NCBI GenBank assembly: GCA_905480565.1
Contig: CAJQQW010000050.1
Coordinates: 1-8,894, forward strand
Origin: an uncultured Halioglobus sp.
GTDB taxonomy: Bacteria; Pseudomonadota; Gammaproteobacteria; Pseudomonadales; Halieaceae
Direction of reading: 5' to 3'
DNA: 8,894 bases
The translations under genes and the position numbers were made by a program. Below are positions 1 through 6,405 of this stretch, piece after piece (position 1 is the stretch's first letter; each line of letters begins with the position of its first letter). The notes beneath the pieces were generated by a model. The model ran no database searches, was not told where the DNA came from, and saw only the letters and a list, made by a program, of their open reading frames with translations.

Positions 1-35
1 TACATGCCGCTAAGCAAAGAGACAGAAACCACACA

Positions 36-152
36 ATGAAGAAAAAAGACCGCATGTTATTCATCACGTCGGGAGTAAACTCTCACGCTATCGGGTGGCG
101 ACTGAATGCACACAATACATCGCAACATACACGTAAAAGCAAACACCTTTAG
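36..152 (+). pseudogene. possible N-terminal remnant of a DszA/NtaA-type flavin monooxygenase
   Basis: A 38-codon ORF starts with ATG at 36 and ends with TAG at 150-152, three bases before the end of the convergent oxidoreductase gene. The segment RMLFITSGVNSHAIGWRL resembles the extreme N-terminus of the NtaA/SnaA/DszA subgroup of luciferase-like monooxygenases. Members of that group begin with a similar M-x-L-x-x-F, then a G-x-x-x-H-x-x-x-W-R motif (DszA as I recall it: SAGNVTHAHGAWR). Proteins of that group are about 440-480 residues, so if the match is real only the first ~25 residues survive and the rest has been replaced by unrelated sequence. There is no clear Shine-Dalgarno sequence. 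It could equally be a chance short ORF. The resemblance is my reading by eye and is weak. Confidence 0.28.
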
Positions 153-154
153 TC

Positions 155-1177
155 TTAACGATCCGGGCCTGCCGATTTCAGCTCACTGATAATCGAAGCC
201 CACATCGTGTCGGGCGCAGCATAAGGTGAGTATATCGCCAGACGATCCGCATACGGCCCATATTTTCCGATAAGTTTACTGGCGATTTCATCAGGCTCAC
301 CCCGAGTAGTGAATGCATCAAGAAAGCTGTCATCTATATGTGCACCCAGCTCGTCCCAACGGCCTTCCTTTGACAACCGGTTTAACTCGGGCTGTAAATC
401 GCCACAACCAATTGCTTCCATCGGGGGGCGGTAAGCCGGGGTAGACGCATAAAAGCCCAACAGGCTCTTCACGCTCTGCGTGGCGGCTTCTCGCTCGGCC
501 TCCGTCTCGCCTGTGATGACGATGGCATTGATTTGCAGAAGGAAATCCTCCCTGGAACGACCAGATTTCTCAAGGCCACGCTGCACGGCGGGCAGCGAAT
601 GATCCTCCAGAAAGGGCATACTGTTGAAGGGATGGACTATCAACCCATCAGCCGCCTCCCCCGCAACTTCGGTCATACGCGGACCCAGAGCACCCAGTAA
701 TACTGGCGGCACAGAACAGTCGAGTGGCCCCGGGTTAAACATGGGTGTCATCAGAGTATGACGGTAATAATCGCCGCGAAAGTCAAGCTTTGTGCCGTTT
801 TGCCAGCAATCAAAGATCGCCTTGAGCGCGCGTATGTATTCGCGCATGCGCGTCGCCGGCGGGCTGAACTCCCGTCCAAACCGGTTTTCGATGTGGGCCT
901 TCACCTGCGGACCAATGCCCAGCATGAACTTCCCCTGGCTGAACTTTTGCAAGTCCCAGGCCTGATAAGCCAGATGCATCGGGTTGCGCGGAAATGCCAC
1001 GGCAATGCCCGTGGCAATATCCAGTTGTGGTGCATGTTCTGACGCGATAACCAGGGGATAGAAGGGATCCCAGCTTCCCTCCAGGGTATAAACGCCATCA
1101 TAACCGATAGCAGCAAGACGTCTGGCCTCCTGCGCTGCGTCACCGAGTTGCGAATAAAATGGGCCATCTATTTTCAT
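155..1177 (-). CDS. TIGR03617/MSMEG_2256-type luciferase-like (LLM) oxidoreductase
   Basis: The 340-residue product is a TIM-barrel oxidoreductase of the bacterial luciferase-like superfamily. It most resembles the group annotated 'F420-dependent oxidoreductase, MSMEG_2256 family'. Family-type stretches include GYDGVYTLEGSWDPFYPL (residues 25-42), TGIAVAFPRNPMHLAY (56-71), the L-x-x-x-S-x-G-K/R-F-x-L-G-I-G-P-Q block with KAHIENRFG (76-101), GPRMTEVAGEAADGLIVHPF (165-184), and TPAYRPP with GRWDELGAHIDD further on. The length is normal and the gene looks intact. ATG at 1175-1177 is preceded by GGAAGAG eight bases upstream, which supports this start. The substrate is unknown. The F420 label comes from actinobacterial relatives; a gammaproteobacterium may use FMNH2 instead. 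It is divergent from a second LLM gene across a 192-bp spacer that may hold a shared operator. No terminator is visible downstream. Confidence 0.9.
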   Translation of the reverse strand: MKIDGPFYSQLGDAAQEARRLAAIGYDGVYTLEGSWDPFYPLVIASEHAPQLDIATGIAVAFPRNPMHLAYQAWDLQKFSQGKFMLGIGPQVKAHIENRFGREFSPPATRMREYIRALKAIFDCWQNGTKLDFRGDYYRHTLMTPMFNPGPLDCSVPPVLLGALGPRMTEVAGEAADGLIVHPFNSMPFLEDHSLPAVQRGLEKSGRSREDFLLQINAIVITGETEAEREAATQSVKSLLGFYASTPAYRPPMEAIGCGDLQPELNRLSKEGRWDELGAHIDDSFLDAFTTRGEPDEIASKLIGKYGPYADRLAIYSPYAAPDTMWASIISELKSAGPDR

Positions 1178-1369
1178 TGTGTAACTCTTCCCTTACGTCA
1201 GCACTGGCTGCACAACTTACACCACCTAATGCCAACGACCAAACGACACGAGTATCCCGGAACGGCTATCAGGTTGCAGTTCAGTATGCTGAACAACTGG
1301 GAGCGATTGATGAGATACACTAGGGCCACGTCACACCACCTTTTTTTCACCATTTACGGGCTACGCGCT
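1178..1369. promoter_or_regulatory. divergent intergenic region with candidate operator palindrome
   Basis: This 192-bp spacer separates two divergently transcribed LLM oxidoreductase genes, so it must hold both promoters. Near its middle is an inverted repeat, GTTCAG-TATG-CTGAAC, at 1279-1294, with six-base arms that match perfectly. Its size and placement fit a TetR- or GntR-type operator, which is inference. A nine-base direct repeat, ACACCACCT, occurs at 1219-1227 and again at 1333-1341, on either side of the palindrome. I found no convincing -35/-10 pair in either direction. The Shine-Dalgarno sequence of the minus-strand gene lies at 1186-1192. Confidence 0.4.
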
Positions 1370-2254
1370 ATGAAAATTGGTATTTGCCTACCCTATATGA
1401 AAGCTGGCCTTACCCGCCAAGACTACCTGGCCTGGTTCGAGGCAATAGACAGCGGTCCCTATCACGCCCTATCCTGTGGCGAACGGATTCACGGACCCAC
1501 CTTTGACATGCGCGTGGTGCTTTCAGCGGCAGCCGCAGCGACCAGCAGGGTAGAGATTACGCCCACTCTCTATGTGTTGCCGATGCACAGTGCGACCCGT
1601 GTTGCCAAGGAACTCACGACCCTCGATATACTCTCTGGCGGTAGAGTCAGAAACGTCTCCGTAGGCTACGGCGGACGGGAAAAAGACTACGAGGCAGTGG
1701 GGGCTCAATACAAGGGACGCTACGGCAAAATGGACAAACAAGTTGAAGAGATGCGCAAGGTATGGCGCGGCGAGGAAATGATTCCCGGAGGCGGCTTCAT
1801 CGGACCTACACCTGCTGACCCGTCCGGACCCCGTCTGCTAGCCGGCGCCATGGGACCAAAAAGTATTGCACGTTGCGCCCAATGGGCAGATGGGCTGTAT
1901 GCATGGTCTGGCAACGGCGAACAACACGAATTGGCGAATACTTTTCGTATGGCAGACGAGGCCTGGGAAAAAGCTGGCCGAAACACTCCCTCCTATCGCA
2001 TGGGCGGTTTCTGGTACACGTTAGCTGACGATGGGCAACAAAAGCTTTATGACTATGTCTACGACTACCTCGCCATCGCCGGCCCCGAGATAGCAACAAT
2101 GATGGCGGAATCCGTACATCGCAGCTCAGAGGAGTCAATATTAGAGGGCCTGGACAACGCTGAGGCGGCGGGTTGCGAGGAGTTATTCATGGTGCCGGCG
2201 ACGGCTGACCTGTGCGAGGTAGACAAACTCTCGGAGATACTGGGCAAACGCTAA
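1370..2254 (+). CDS. LLM class flavin-dependent oxidoreductase
   Basis: The product is a 294-residue luciferase-like oxidoreductase. The reading frame is open back to 1148, but ATG at 1370 is the likely start: MKIGICLPYM is the standard first beta strand of this fold, and the longer version would overlap the divergent neighbour with non-family-like sequence. Recognisable parts are the VEITPTLYVLPMHSATRVAKELTTLD strand-helix region (residues 61-86), the conserved L-S-G-G-R-V block (88-93), which continues into NVSVGYGGREKDYEAVG, and the later LLAGAMGPKSIARCAQWADGLYAW stretch, which matches the family's G-x-x-G-P-K/R-x-x-x-x-x-A-x-x-A-D-G motif. It is not closely similar to the divergent LLM gene, so the pair is not a recent duplication. 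No strong Shine-Dalgarno sequence precedes the ATG. Substrate and cofactor (FMN or F420) cannot be told from sequence. Confidence 0.85.
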   Translation: MKIGICLPYMKAGLTRQDYLAWFEAIDSGPYHALSCGERIHGPTFDMRVVLSAAAAATSRVEITPTLYVLPMHSATRVAKELTTLDILSGGRVRNVSVGYGGREKDYEAVGAQYKGRYGKMDKQVEEMRKVWRGEEMIPGGGFIGPTPADPSGPRLLAGAMGPKSIARCAQWADGLYAWSGNGEQHELANTFRMADEAWEKAGRNTPSYRMGGFWYTLADDGQQKLYDYVYDYLAIAGPEIATMMAESVHRSSEESILEGLDNAEAAGCEELFMVPATADLCEVDKLSEILGKR

Positions 2255-2353
2255 TCGGCTGTCACGCCACAGATCCGAGGGTGAGTAATGCTGCGTGCTG
2301 CACCTCCCTAAAAGCCATAATGCGAACTACCTAGCGTTTCCGCGCGTTAGCCG

Positions 2354-2383
2354 CTGACTCTCTGTCGCGTGGCAGCTTATACT
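2354..2383 (+). promoter_or_regulatory. candidate sigma-70 promoter of the ppdK relic
   Basis: CTGACT (2354-2359) and TATACT (2378-2383) are separated by 18 bases and match the -35 and -10 consensus at 4/6 and 5/6 positions. The pair lies about 35 bases before the start codon of the ppdK remnant, so transcription could still begin here although the gene is destroyed. The rest of the 2255-2416 spacer shows no gene and no clear terminator for the upstream LLM gene. Confidence 0.4.
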
Positions 2384-2416
2384 CCTGTGTCCCTGCACTA
2401 GATACGGCGGCACACA

Positions 2417-2651
2417 ATGGCAAAGCGCGTTTATCTTTTCAGCGAAGGCACCAAGTACGACAGTGAGCTGCTAGGGGGCAAGGGAGCCAATCTCTGCGAC
2501 ATGACAGGTCTCGGTCTGCCGGTGCCTTTCGGCTTCATCTCAGTTCTGTCATGACATCGGCCTCGACTACGTTTCCTGTAGCCCCTTTCGTATTCCCATC
2601 GCACGTATCGCCGCCGCGCAAGCCAATGTCGACGGCAAACAGACGTATTGA
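2417..2651 (+). pseudogene. ppdK: pyruvate, phosphate dikinase relic with a large internal deletion
   Basis: From ATG at 2417, one frame reads the characteristic PPDK start: MAKRVYLFSEG, then [24 protein letters not shown], ending at TGA 2552-2554. A second frame, open through the same area, reads [20 protein letters not shown] then [15 protein letters not shown] from 2544 and stops at TGA 2649-2651. That is the conserved C-terminus of PPDK. The two ends meet at about 2530-2543, out of frame. Intact PPDK is roughly 870-910 residues, so about 800 codons are missing, including the ATP-grasp body, the swivelling phosphohistidine domain and nearly all of the PEP/pyruvate barrel. The enzyme normally interconverts ATP, phosphate and pyruvate with AMP, pyrophosphate and phosphoenolpyruvate; this remnant cannot. 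The 45-residue peptide may still be made. A promoter-like site upstream is retained. A metagenome assembly artefact is the main alternative to a real deletion. Confidence 0.9.
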
Positions 2652-2868
2652 CGCAAACGAGTGCACATATAAACACCCCCGCCAGCGTTTCGATGTATTT
2701 TGGCTGCGTCATAGGTGCATTCCATTAAGCGCCAAAGTTCAATGGCTTTGGCACACTTTACCTCTACTGCCGTATGTAACGCCTTTTCACTGTCGATTGC
2801 CGTGGAGCCGAGTTTGCGGTGCATGATGACCTTGCCGGACGCATAAAACACGAACGATTGCGAATGCG
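2652..2868. other. gene-poor stretch with an inverted repeat
   Basis: This stretch lies between the ppdK relic and the end of the convergent yidC-like gene. It contains one good inverted repeat, GCCAAAG (2731-2737) and CTTTGGC (2746-2752), with an eight-base loop. There is no T-run on either side, so it is not a standard rho-independent terminator, though it sits where either converging gene could end. On the minus strand a frame is open from 2851 down to 2567. Its possible ATG at 2822-2824 follows an AAGG, and the product reads MHRKLGSTAIDSEKALH onward. I recognise no family in it, and its second half lies antisense to the ppdK relic, so I do not call it a gene. Confidence 0.35.
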
Positions 2869-4062
2869 CTAGACGCGAATAAAGTGCTGCTGCACGATCT
2901 GCAATGCGTTAGAAAGCGTCCAATAAAGCACCATTGCCGCGGGAAAGGGATAAAAGAGCAAAAAGAACGCCAGTGCGATAAAGTAAAGATTGCGCTTTTG
3001 CTTCCTGAGCTCATCTGCCGGTGCAAGTCTATCTTGAAACAACAGGGCCGAGAGCAACGTTACGCCACTCATCAACCATGGCAAGAGGCTGACACTGTCG
3101 CCCAACAGCGGGATCACAAAAGGGAGTCGCGCGATTGCATCCGGATAGGCGAGGCTTTCAATCCAGAGAAAGCCTGACTCCTGCAGCTGCGGCATCTCAC
3201 CGAGGGCATTAAACACGGCGATCCAGATCGGTATCTGCAGCAGCATACCCAGCATGGGCTTCAAGACGAAAAATGGACTCACACCCAGTGATTTGTGCGC
3301 CGCCATAATGCGCTTGTGCGCTTCCTCACCGTCATAATTTGCCTTGATACTCGCCAACTGCGGAGCCAATGCCAGTTGCACCTGGCTCACCTTGCGCTGC
3401 ATTCGCACCGTAATAACTCCCAGCGGCACCAACAGCACTTTCAAAGCGACGGTGAAACAAATAATCGCCAGACCCCAGCTCATGCTCCCAACCTGTTGCA
3501 AGGCCACCAATGAGGATTCCACCACCCCCGCCAGCCAAGCAATGGGACGCCATAAGTGGAAATAACGCAACTGCTGCAGTGGCAGGCCATACTGACTACT
3601 CAGGCGATCATTGCGAACCAACTCTGCCTGCACACCACCGGGGGGAAGAGCCGTGGTGATAAATGAATTCTCACTCACCGTAAGCGAAAGGCCGGGGCCG
3701 CTTACCAGAAGAGTGTGAAAACGGCCCATTGCAGCCAACCACTGCCCTTCTATCAGTTGAACGTCATCACCTGGGCCCTGAGATACCACGCCGCCAGCAT
3801 CCACGAGATAAAAGTTAATGCCGTTGTAGTAGCTGGCCATGCCATAAAACGGCCTGGACTCCTCGACCAGAGCTCTGACCCGATCAAACTCACCCGTGTT
3901 TTTAAACTCAACGAGTTCGGTCTGCGCCGCGTTCATTGCCTGAGCATGACCGGGCATAGTCGTAATGCACACCAAAATGAGCAAGCAAATGGTAGTAAAC
4001 GCGTTGATAACTATGTCCCCGGGGCACGCCGTGCCCTCGATTGTCGATGCCAAGACGATCAT
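2869..4062 (-). CDS. YidC/Oxa1/Alb3-family membrane protein insertase paralogue
   Basis: The 397-residue protein carries the five-helix Oxa1/YidC core at its C-terminal half. WGLAIICFTVALKVLLVPLG (196-215) is the first conserved core helix. A coiled cytoplasmic hairpin follows (about 218-262, with LAPQLASIKANY), then LLQIPIWIAVFNALGEM (274-290), a helix around 320-345, and ALAFFLLFYPFPAAMVLYWTLSN (363-385), which matches the family's F-P-x-x-x-V-L-Y-W-x-x-S-N signature. Lys208 occupies the position of the functional groove arginine (Arg366 in E. coli YidC). A hydrophobic segment ending GHAQA (about 22-42) looks like a signal sequence, although its n-region has no Lys or Arg. The domain at about 45-165 is short, and E. 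coli YidC is 548 residues. There is no positively charged tail. The gene is alone, without rpmH, rnpA or trmE, so it is probably a specialised second copy rather than the housekeeping yidC. A weak AAGAG precedes the chosen ATG. Confidence 0.88.
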   Translation of the reverse strand: MIVLASTIEGTACPGDIVINAFTTICLLILVCITTMPGHAQAMNAAQTELVEFKNTGEFDRVRALVEESRPFYGMASYYNGINFYLVDAGGVVSQGPGDDVQLIEGQWLAAMGRFHTLLVSGPGLSLTVSENSFITTALPPGGVQAELVRNDRLSSQYGLPLQQLRYFHLWRPIAWLAGVVESSLVALQQVGSMSWGLAIICFTVALKVLLVPLGVITVRMQRKVSQVQLALAPQLASIKANYDGEEAHKRIMAAHKSLGVSPFFVLKPMLGMLLQIPIWIAVFNALGEMPQLQESGFLWIESLAYPDAIARLPFVIPLLGDSVSLLPWLMSGVTLLSALLFQDRLAPADELRKQKRNLYFIALAFFLLFYPFPAAMVLYWTLSNALQIVQQHFIRV

Positions 4063-4208
4063 GTTATCAACTCTTGGCCTCTATTCTCCACAGCGAGAGG
4101 CTATATTCGCGGTAAATCACGCAGGCTTTTCAATAGCGTCTTAAGGTCGGCGTAAAAATCTGCTAACGTTGCGCTTCTTTTTTTTAAAGCAGCGGAGCCT
4201 GATCCACC
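4063..4208. promoter_or_regulatory. divergent intergenic region, yidC-like gene / aminotransferase
   Basis: This 146-bp spacer must carry the promoters of both flanking genes. An inverted repeat, GCCTCT (4077-4082) and AGAGGC (4096-4101), lies close to the yidC-like start and could be an operator or leader hairpin. An eight-base T run at 4178-4185 precedes GGAG at 4194-4197, the likely ribosome site of the aminotransferase, 11 bases before its ATG. I see no confident -35/-10 pair. Confidence 0.3.
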
Positions 4209-5390
4209 ATGCCTTCCAGTTTTTATCCTCCACGACGCACCTTGATGGGGCCCGGACCGTCCGATGTATCAGCTAGGGTGTTGGGCGCCCTTTCACGCCC
4301 AACCATTGGGCACCTGGATCCTCTCTTCCTTCAACTGATGGATGAAATCAAGACTCTTTTGCAGTATGCCTTTCAGACAAAAAACCCGTTGACCCTGCCC
4401 ATTTCCGCGCCCGGATCCGCTGGTATGGAAGCCTGTTTTGCCAACCTTGTCTCCCCCGGGGACACTGTTATCGTCTGCCAAAATGGCGTTTTCGGCGGGC
4501 GCATGAAAGAAAATGTTGAGCGCTGTGGCGGAACCGCAGTTATGGTTCAGGACGACTGGGGAAAGCCTGTCGATCCAGCCAAGGTCGCATCGGCTTTTAT
4601 CGAACATCCCGAGGCTTCTATTTTATCGTTTGTGCACGCCGAAACCTCGACTGGAGCCAGCAGCGATGCCGCCGCGTTATGCGAACTCGCCACACGTCAT
4701 GGAGCGCTGTCGATTGTCGACACGGTCACTTCGCTAGCCGGTATCGAAGTTGCCGTAGATCGCTGGCAGGCCGACGCAGTATATTCCGGCACACAAAAAT
4801 GCCTCTCCTGTGTTCCTGGTATCTCTCCCGTCACTTTCAGTGAACGGGCCGTTACGCGGATTAAACAACGAACACACAAAGTGCAAAGCTGGTTCCTCGA
4901 CATGCAACTCGTAATGGAGTACTGGGGCGGCGATGGCAAAAGGGCCTACCACCATACAGCGCCAGTCAACGACTTGTACGCTCTGCACGAGGCGCTTCTA
5001 ATGCTGCAGGAAGAAGGCCTGGAGGCCTCACACGCTCGACATCTACACAACCATCGAGCACTGGTTGCAGGGCTGGAAGCCATGGGTCTTACTATGGCAG
5101 TAGACGCTGCCTACCGCCTGCCACAGTTGAATTCAGTGACCATTCCGCAGGGAGTAGATGATGCTGCACTGCGCAGCGCGTTGCTCAACGAATTCGACCT
5201 GGAAATCGGCGCAGGATTGGGCGCACTGGCAGGCAACACGTGGCGTATCGGCCTGATGGGCTTTGCGAGCAGCGAGCGCAATGTCCTTTACTGCCTGCAG
5301 GCGCTGGAGGCTGTGCTGCGAAGCCAGGGAGCTTCCATCAGCACAGGGCAGGCACTTCCCGCTGCCAGAGCAGCACTGGACCAGCGATGA
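4209..5390 (+). CDS. alanine/serine-glyoxylate aminotransferase (class V, PLP-dependent)
   Basis: The 393-residue product is a fold-type I, class V aminotransferase that aligns by eye along its whole length with human AGT1. Shared blocks are LMGPGPSDVSARVL (12-25), LMDEIKTLLQYAFQTKNPLTL (43-63), the G-S-A-G-M-E PLP-phosphate loop (69-74), HAETSTG (143-149), Asp171 in DTVTSLAG, which contacts the pyridine nitrogen, and Lys197 in SGTQK, the expected Schiff-base lysine. WFLD...YWG and YHHTAPVNDLYALHEAL also match. Arg346 in TWRIGLMG should bind the substrate carboxylate. Phe95 sits where AGT1 has the ring-stacking Trp108. The likely reaction transfers an amino group from alanine or serine to glyoxylate, detoxifying it to glycine in the cytoplasm. 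Ureidoglycine-glyoxylate (PucG-type) specificity cannot be excluded, but no purine genes are adjacent. The length is normal. It stands alone and converges on the downstream hydrolase gene. Confidence 0.9.
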   Translation: MPSSFYPPRRTLMGPGPSDVSARVLGALSRPTIGHLDPLFLQLMDEIKTLLQYAFQTKNPLTLPISAPGSAGMEACFANLVSPGDTVIVCQNGVFGGRMKENVERCGGTAVMVQDDWGKPVDPAKVASAFIEHPEASILSFVHAETSTGASSDAAALCELATRHGALSIVDTVTSLAGIEVAVDRWQADAVYSGTQKCLSCVPGISPVTFSERAVTRIKQRTHKVQSWFLDMQLVMEYWGGDGKRAYHHTAPVNDLYALHEALLMLQEEGLEASHARHLHNHRALVAGLEAMGLTMAVDAAYRLPQLNSVTIPQGVDDAALRSALLNEFDLEIGAGLGALAGNTWRIGLMGFASSERNVLYCLQALEAVLRSQGASISTGQALPAARAALDQR

Positions 5391-5403
5391 CAGGCACGCT
5401 CAC

Positions 5404-6405
5404 TTAATCGCCTGTAAGCATGTTCCAAAGGAGTTCGACGTGCGCGCCCTCCGATTCCCTGTGCACAAGGTAATTAGCGTGTGTTCCGTCTGAAACATCG
5501 CGCCGCAGCTCGATACTCCACAGAGGAGCGACTTCGTTGGGGATCATCGAGTAGCGCACGTCGATAACACGGTTGGCATATACCGGATCCCTCGCGATAT
5601 ATCCATTGCTGAACCAGCGAAACCGCTCGATATCCTGCGCCTGTTGAGACGTCTGTTCCAACCAGGGCAAATCCCGATCTATATCCAATTTCTGTACCGA
5701 TTCGCCGGGAAATACGCGGGGAGACAGGCTCACGCGCACCGCATCTACATAGAAACGGTCATCGGTTTCATACACGACTTTCCACACCAGCACATTTCCA
5801 AAACTGGGCTTGGCTTCCAGGCGCAGGGGCACATGCCCACGAGCGGCCGCCAGTGCGCGCCCCATGTCCACCGCCTCATTGCGCTGCCACAGGCCTATCG
5901 CGAGGTATGACAACGCCCAGCACAGCGCGATACGAGTATAAATAGGCCTGCTGCGCCTGGCGGCGAAGATTACGGCGGCCAACAACGGCAAAGTAAACAA
6001 CGGGTCGATGATTGAGACGGTATTCCACGCCACCCGCCTGTCACTGAATGGCCAAAATAGCATCGTACCGTACGTTGTACAGGCGTCCAGAAGCGCATGA
6101 GTGGCGTAGCCCAGAGTGCAAAACAACAAGGTTTGCCGAAAAGCCAGGCCCCGCCGGCGGCCGATCAGTCCATGCAAAAACAATGCACACAACAAGCCTC
6201 CCACGGGAATGAAGATCAGCGAATGAGTGAACTGACGATGGTATTCTAAAAACAACATAGGATCGCTACTGGACCGGATGAGTACATCCAGGTCGGGAGC
6301 CAGACCCGCAAGAAACCCCAAAAGGGCAGCGCTGCCGGCGTAACGCCTGTTGCTTAACGCCTGCGGAAACGCGGCGCCGAACGCCCCCTGCGACAAAGGA
6401 TCCAT
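5404..6405 (-). CDS. YfhP/YdjM-family membrane-bound putative metal-dependent hydrolase
   Basis: The 333-residue protein belongs to the LexA-regulated, membrane-bound hydrolase family (DUF457; YdjM/YbcI in E. coli, YfhP in Bacillus). Its length fits the longer YfhP form rather than the ~175-200-residue E. coli proteins. Likely metal ligands are conserved: MDPLSQGAFG at the start, PDLD (37-40), HRQFTHS (56-62), HALLDACTTYGT (103-114) and DP (134-135). About four or five membrane helices lie between residues 24 and 173; the remainder (about 180-333) looks soluble and beta-rich. AAAGG precedes the ATG at a spacing of eight bases. The biochemical activity of the family is not established. A perfect 28-bp palindrome lies 19 bp upstream of the start codon, so the gene may be controlled by a dimeric regulator. 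The 3' end faces the aminotransferase stop codon 13 bp away, with no terminator between them. Confidence 0.85.
   Translation of the reverse strand: MDPLSQGAFGAAFPQALSNRRYAGSAALLGFLAGLAPDLDVLIRSSSDPMLFLEYHRQFTHSLIFIPVGGLLCALFLHGLIGRRRGLAFRQTLLFCTLGYATHALLDACTTYGTMLFWPFSDRRVAWNTVSIIDPLFTLPLLAAVIFAARRSRPIYTRIALCWALSYLAIGLWQRNEAVDMGRALAAARGHVPLRLEAKPSFGNVLVWKVVYETDDRFYVDAVRVSLSPRVFPGESVQKLDIDRDLPWLEQTSQQAQDIERFRWFSNGYIARDPVYANRVIDVRYSMIPNEVAPLWSIELRRDVSDGTHANYLVHRESEGAHVELLWNMLTGD

Noticed and set aside
1148..1369. N-terminal extension of the plus-strand LLM gene from ATG 1148
   Set aside because: The extra 74 residues are unlike the family, overlap the divergent gene's start, and precede a textbook LLM first strand beginning at ATG 1370.
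2731..2752. GCCAAAG/CTTTGGC hairpin as a rho-independent terminator
   Set aside because: No T-run follows on either strand; kept only as an inverted repeat.
2551..2826. 91-codon plus-strand ORF across the ppdK relic
   Set aside because: It begins in a different frame from both PPDK ends and resembles nothing; the PPDK C-terminal frame explains its first third.
2567..2851. 94-codon minus-strand ORF
   Set aside because: Half of it is antisense to the ppdK relic and no family is recognisable, so it is noted only within the gene-poor region.
4171..4190. T-run before the aminotransferase as a terminator
   Set aside because: No GC-rich stem precedes it on either strand, and it lies between divergent genes where no transcript should end.
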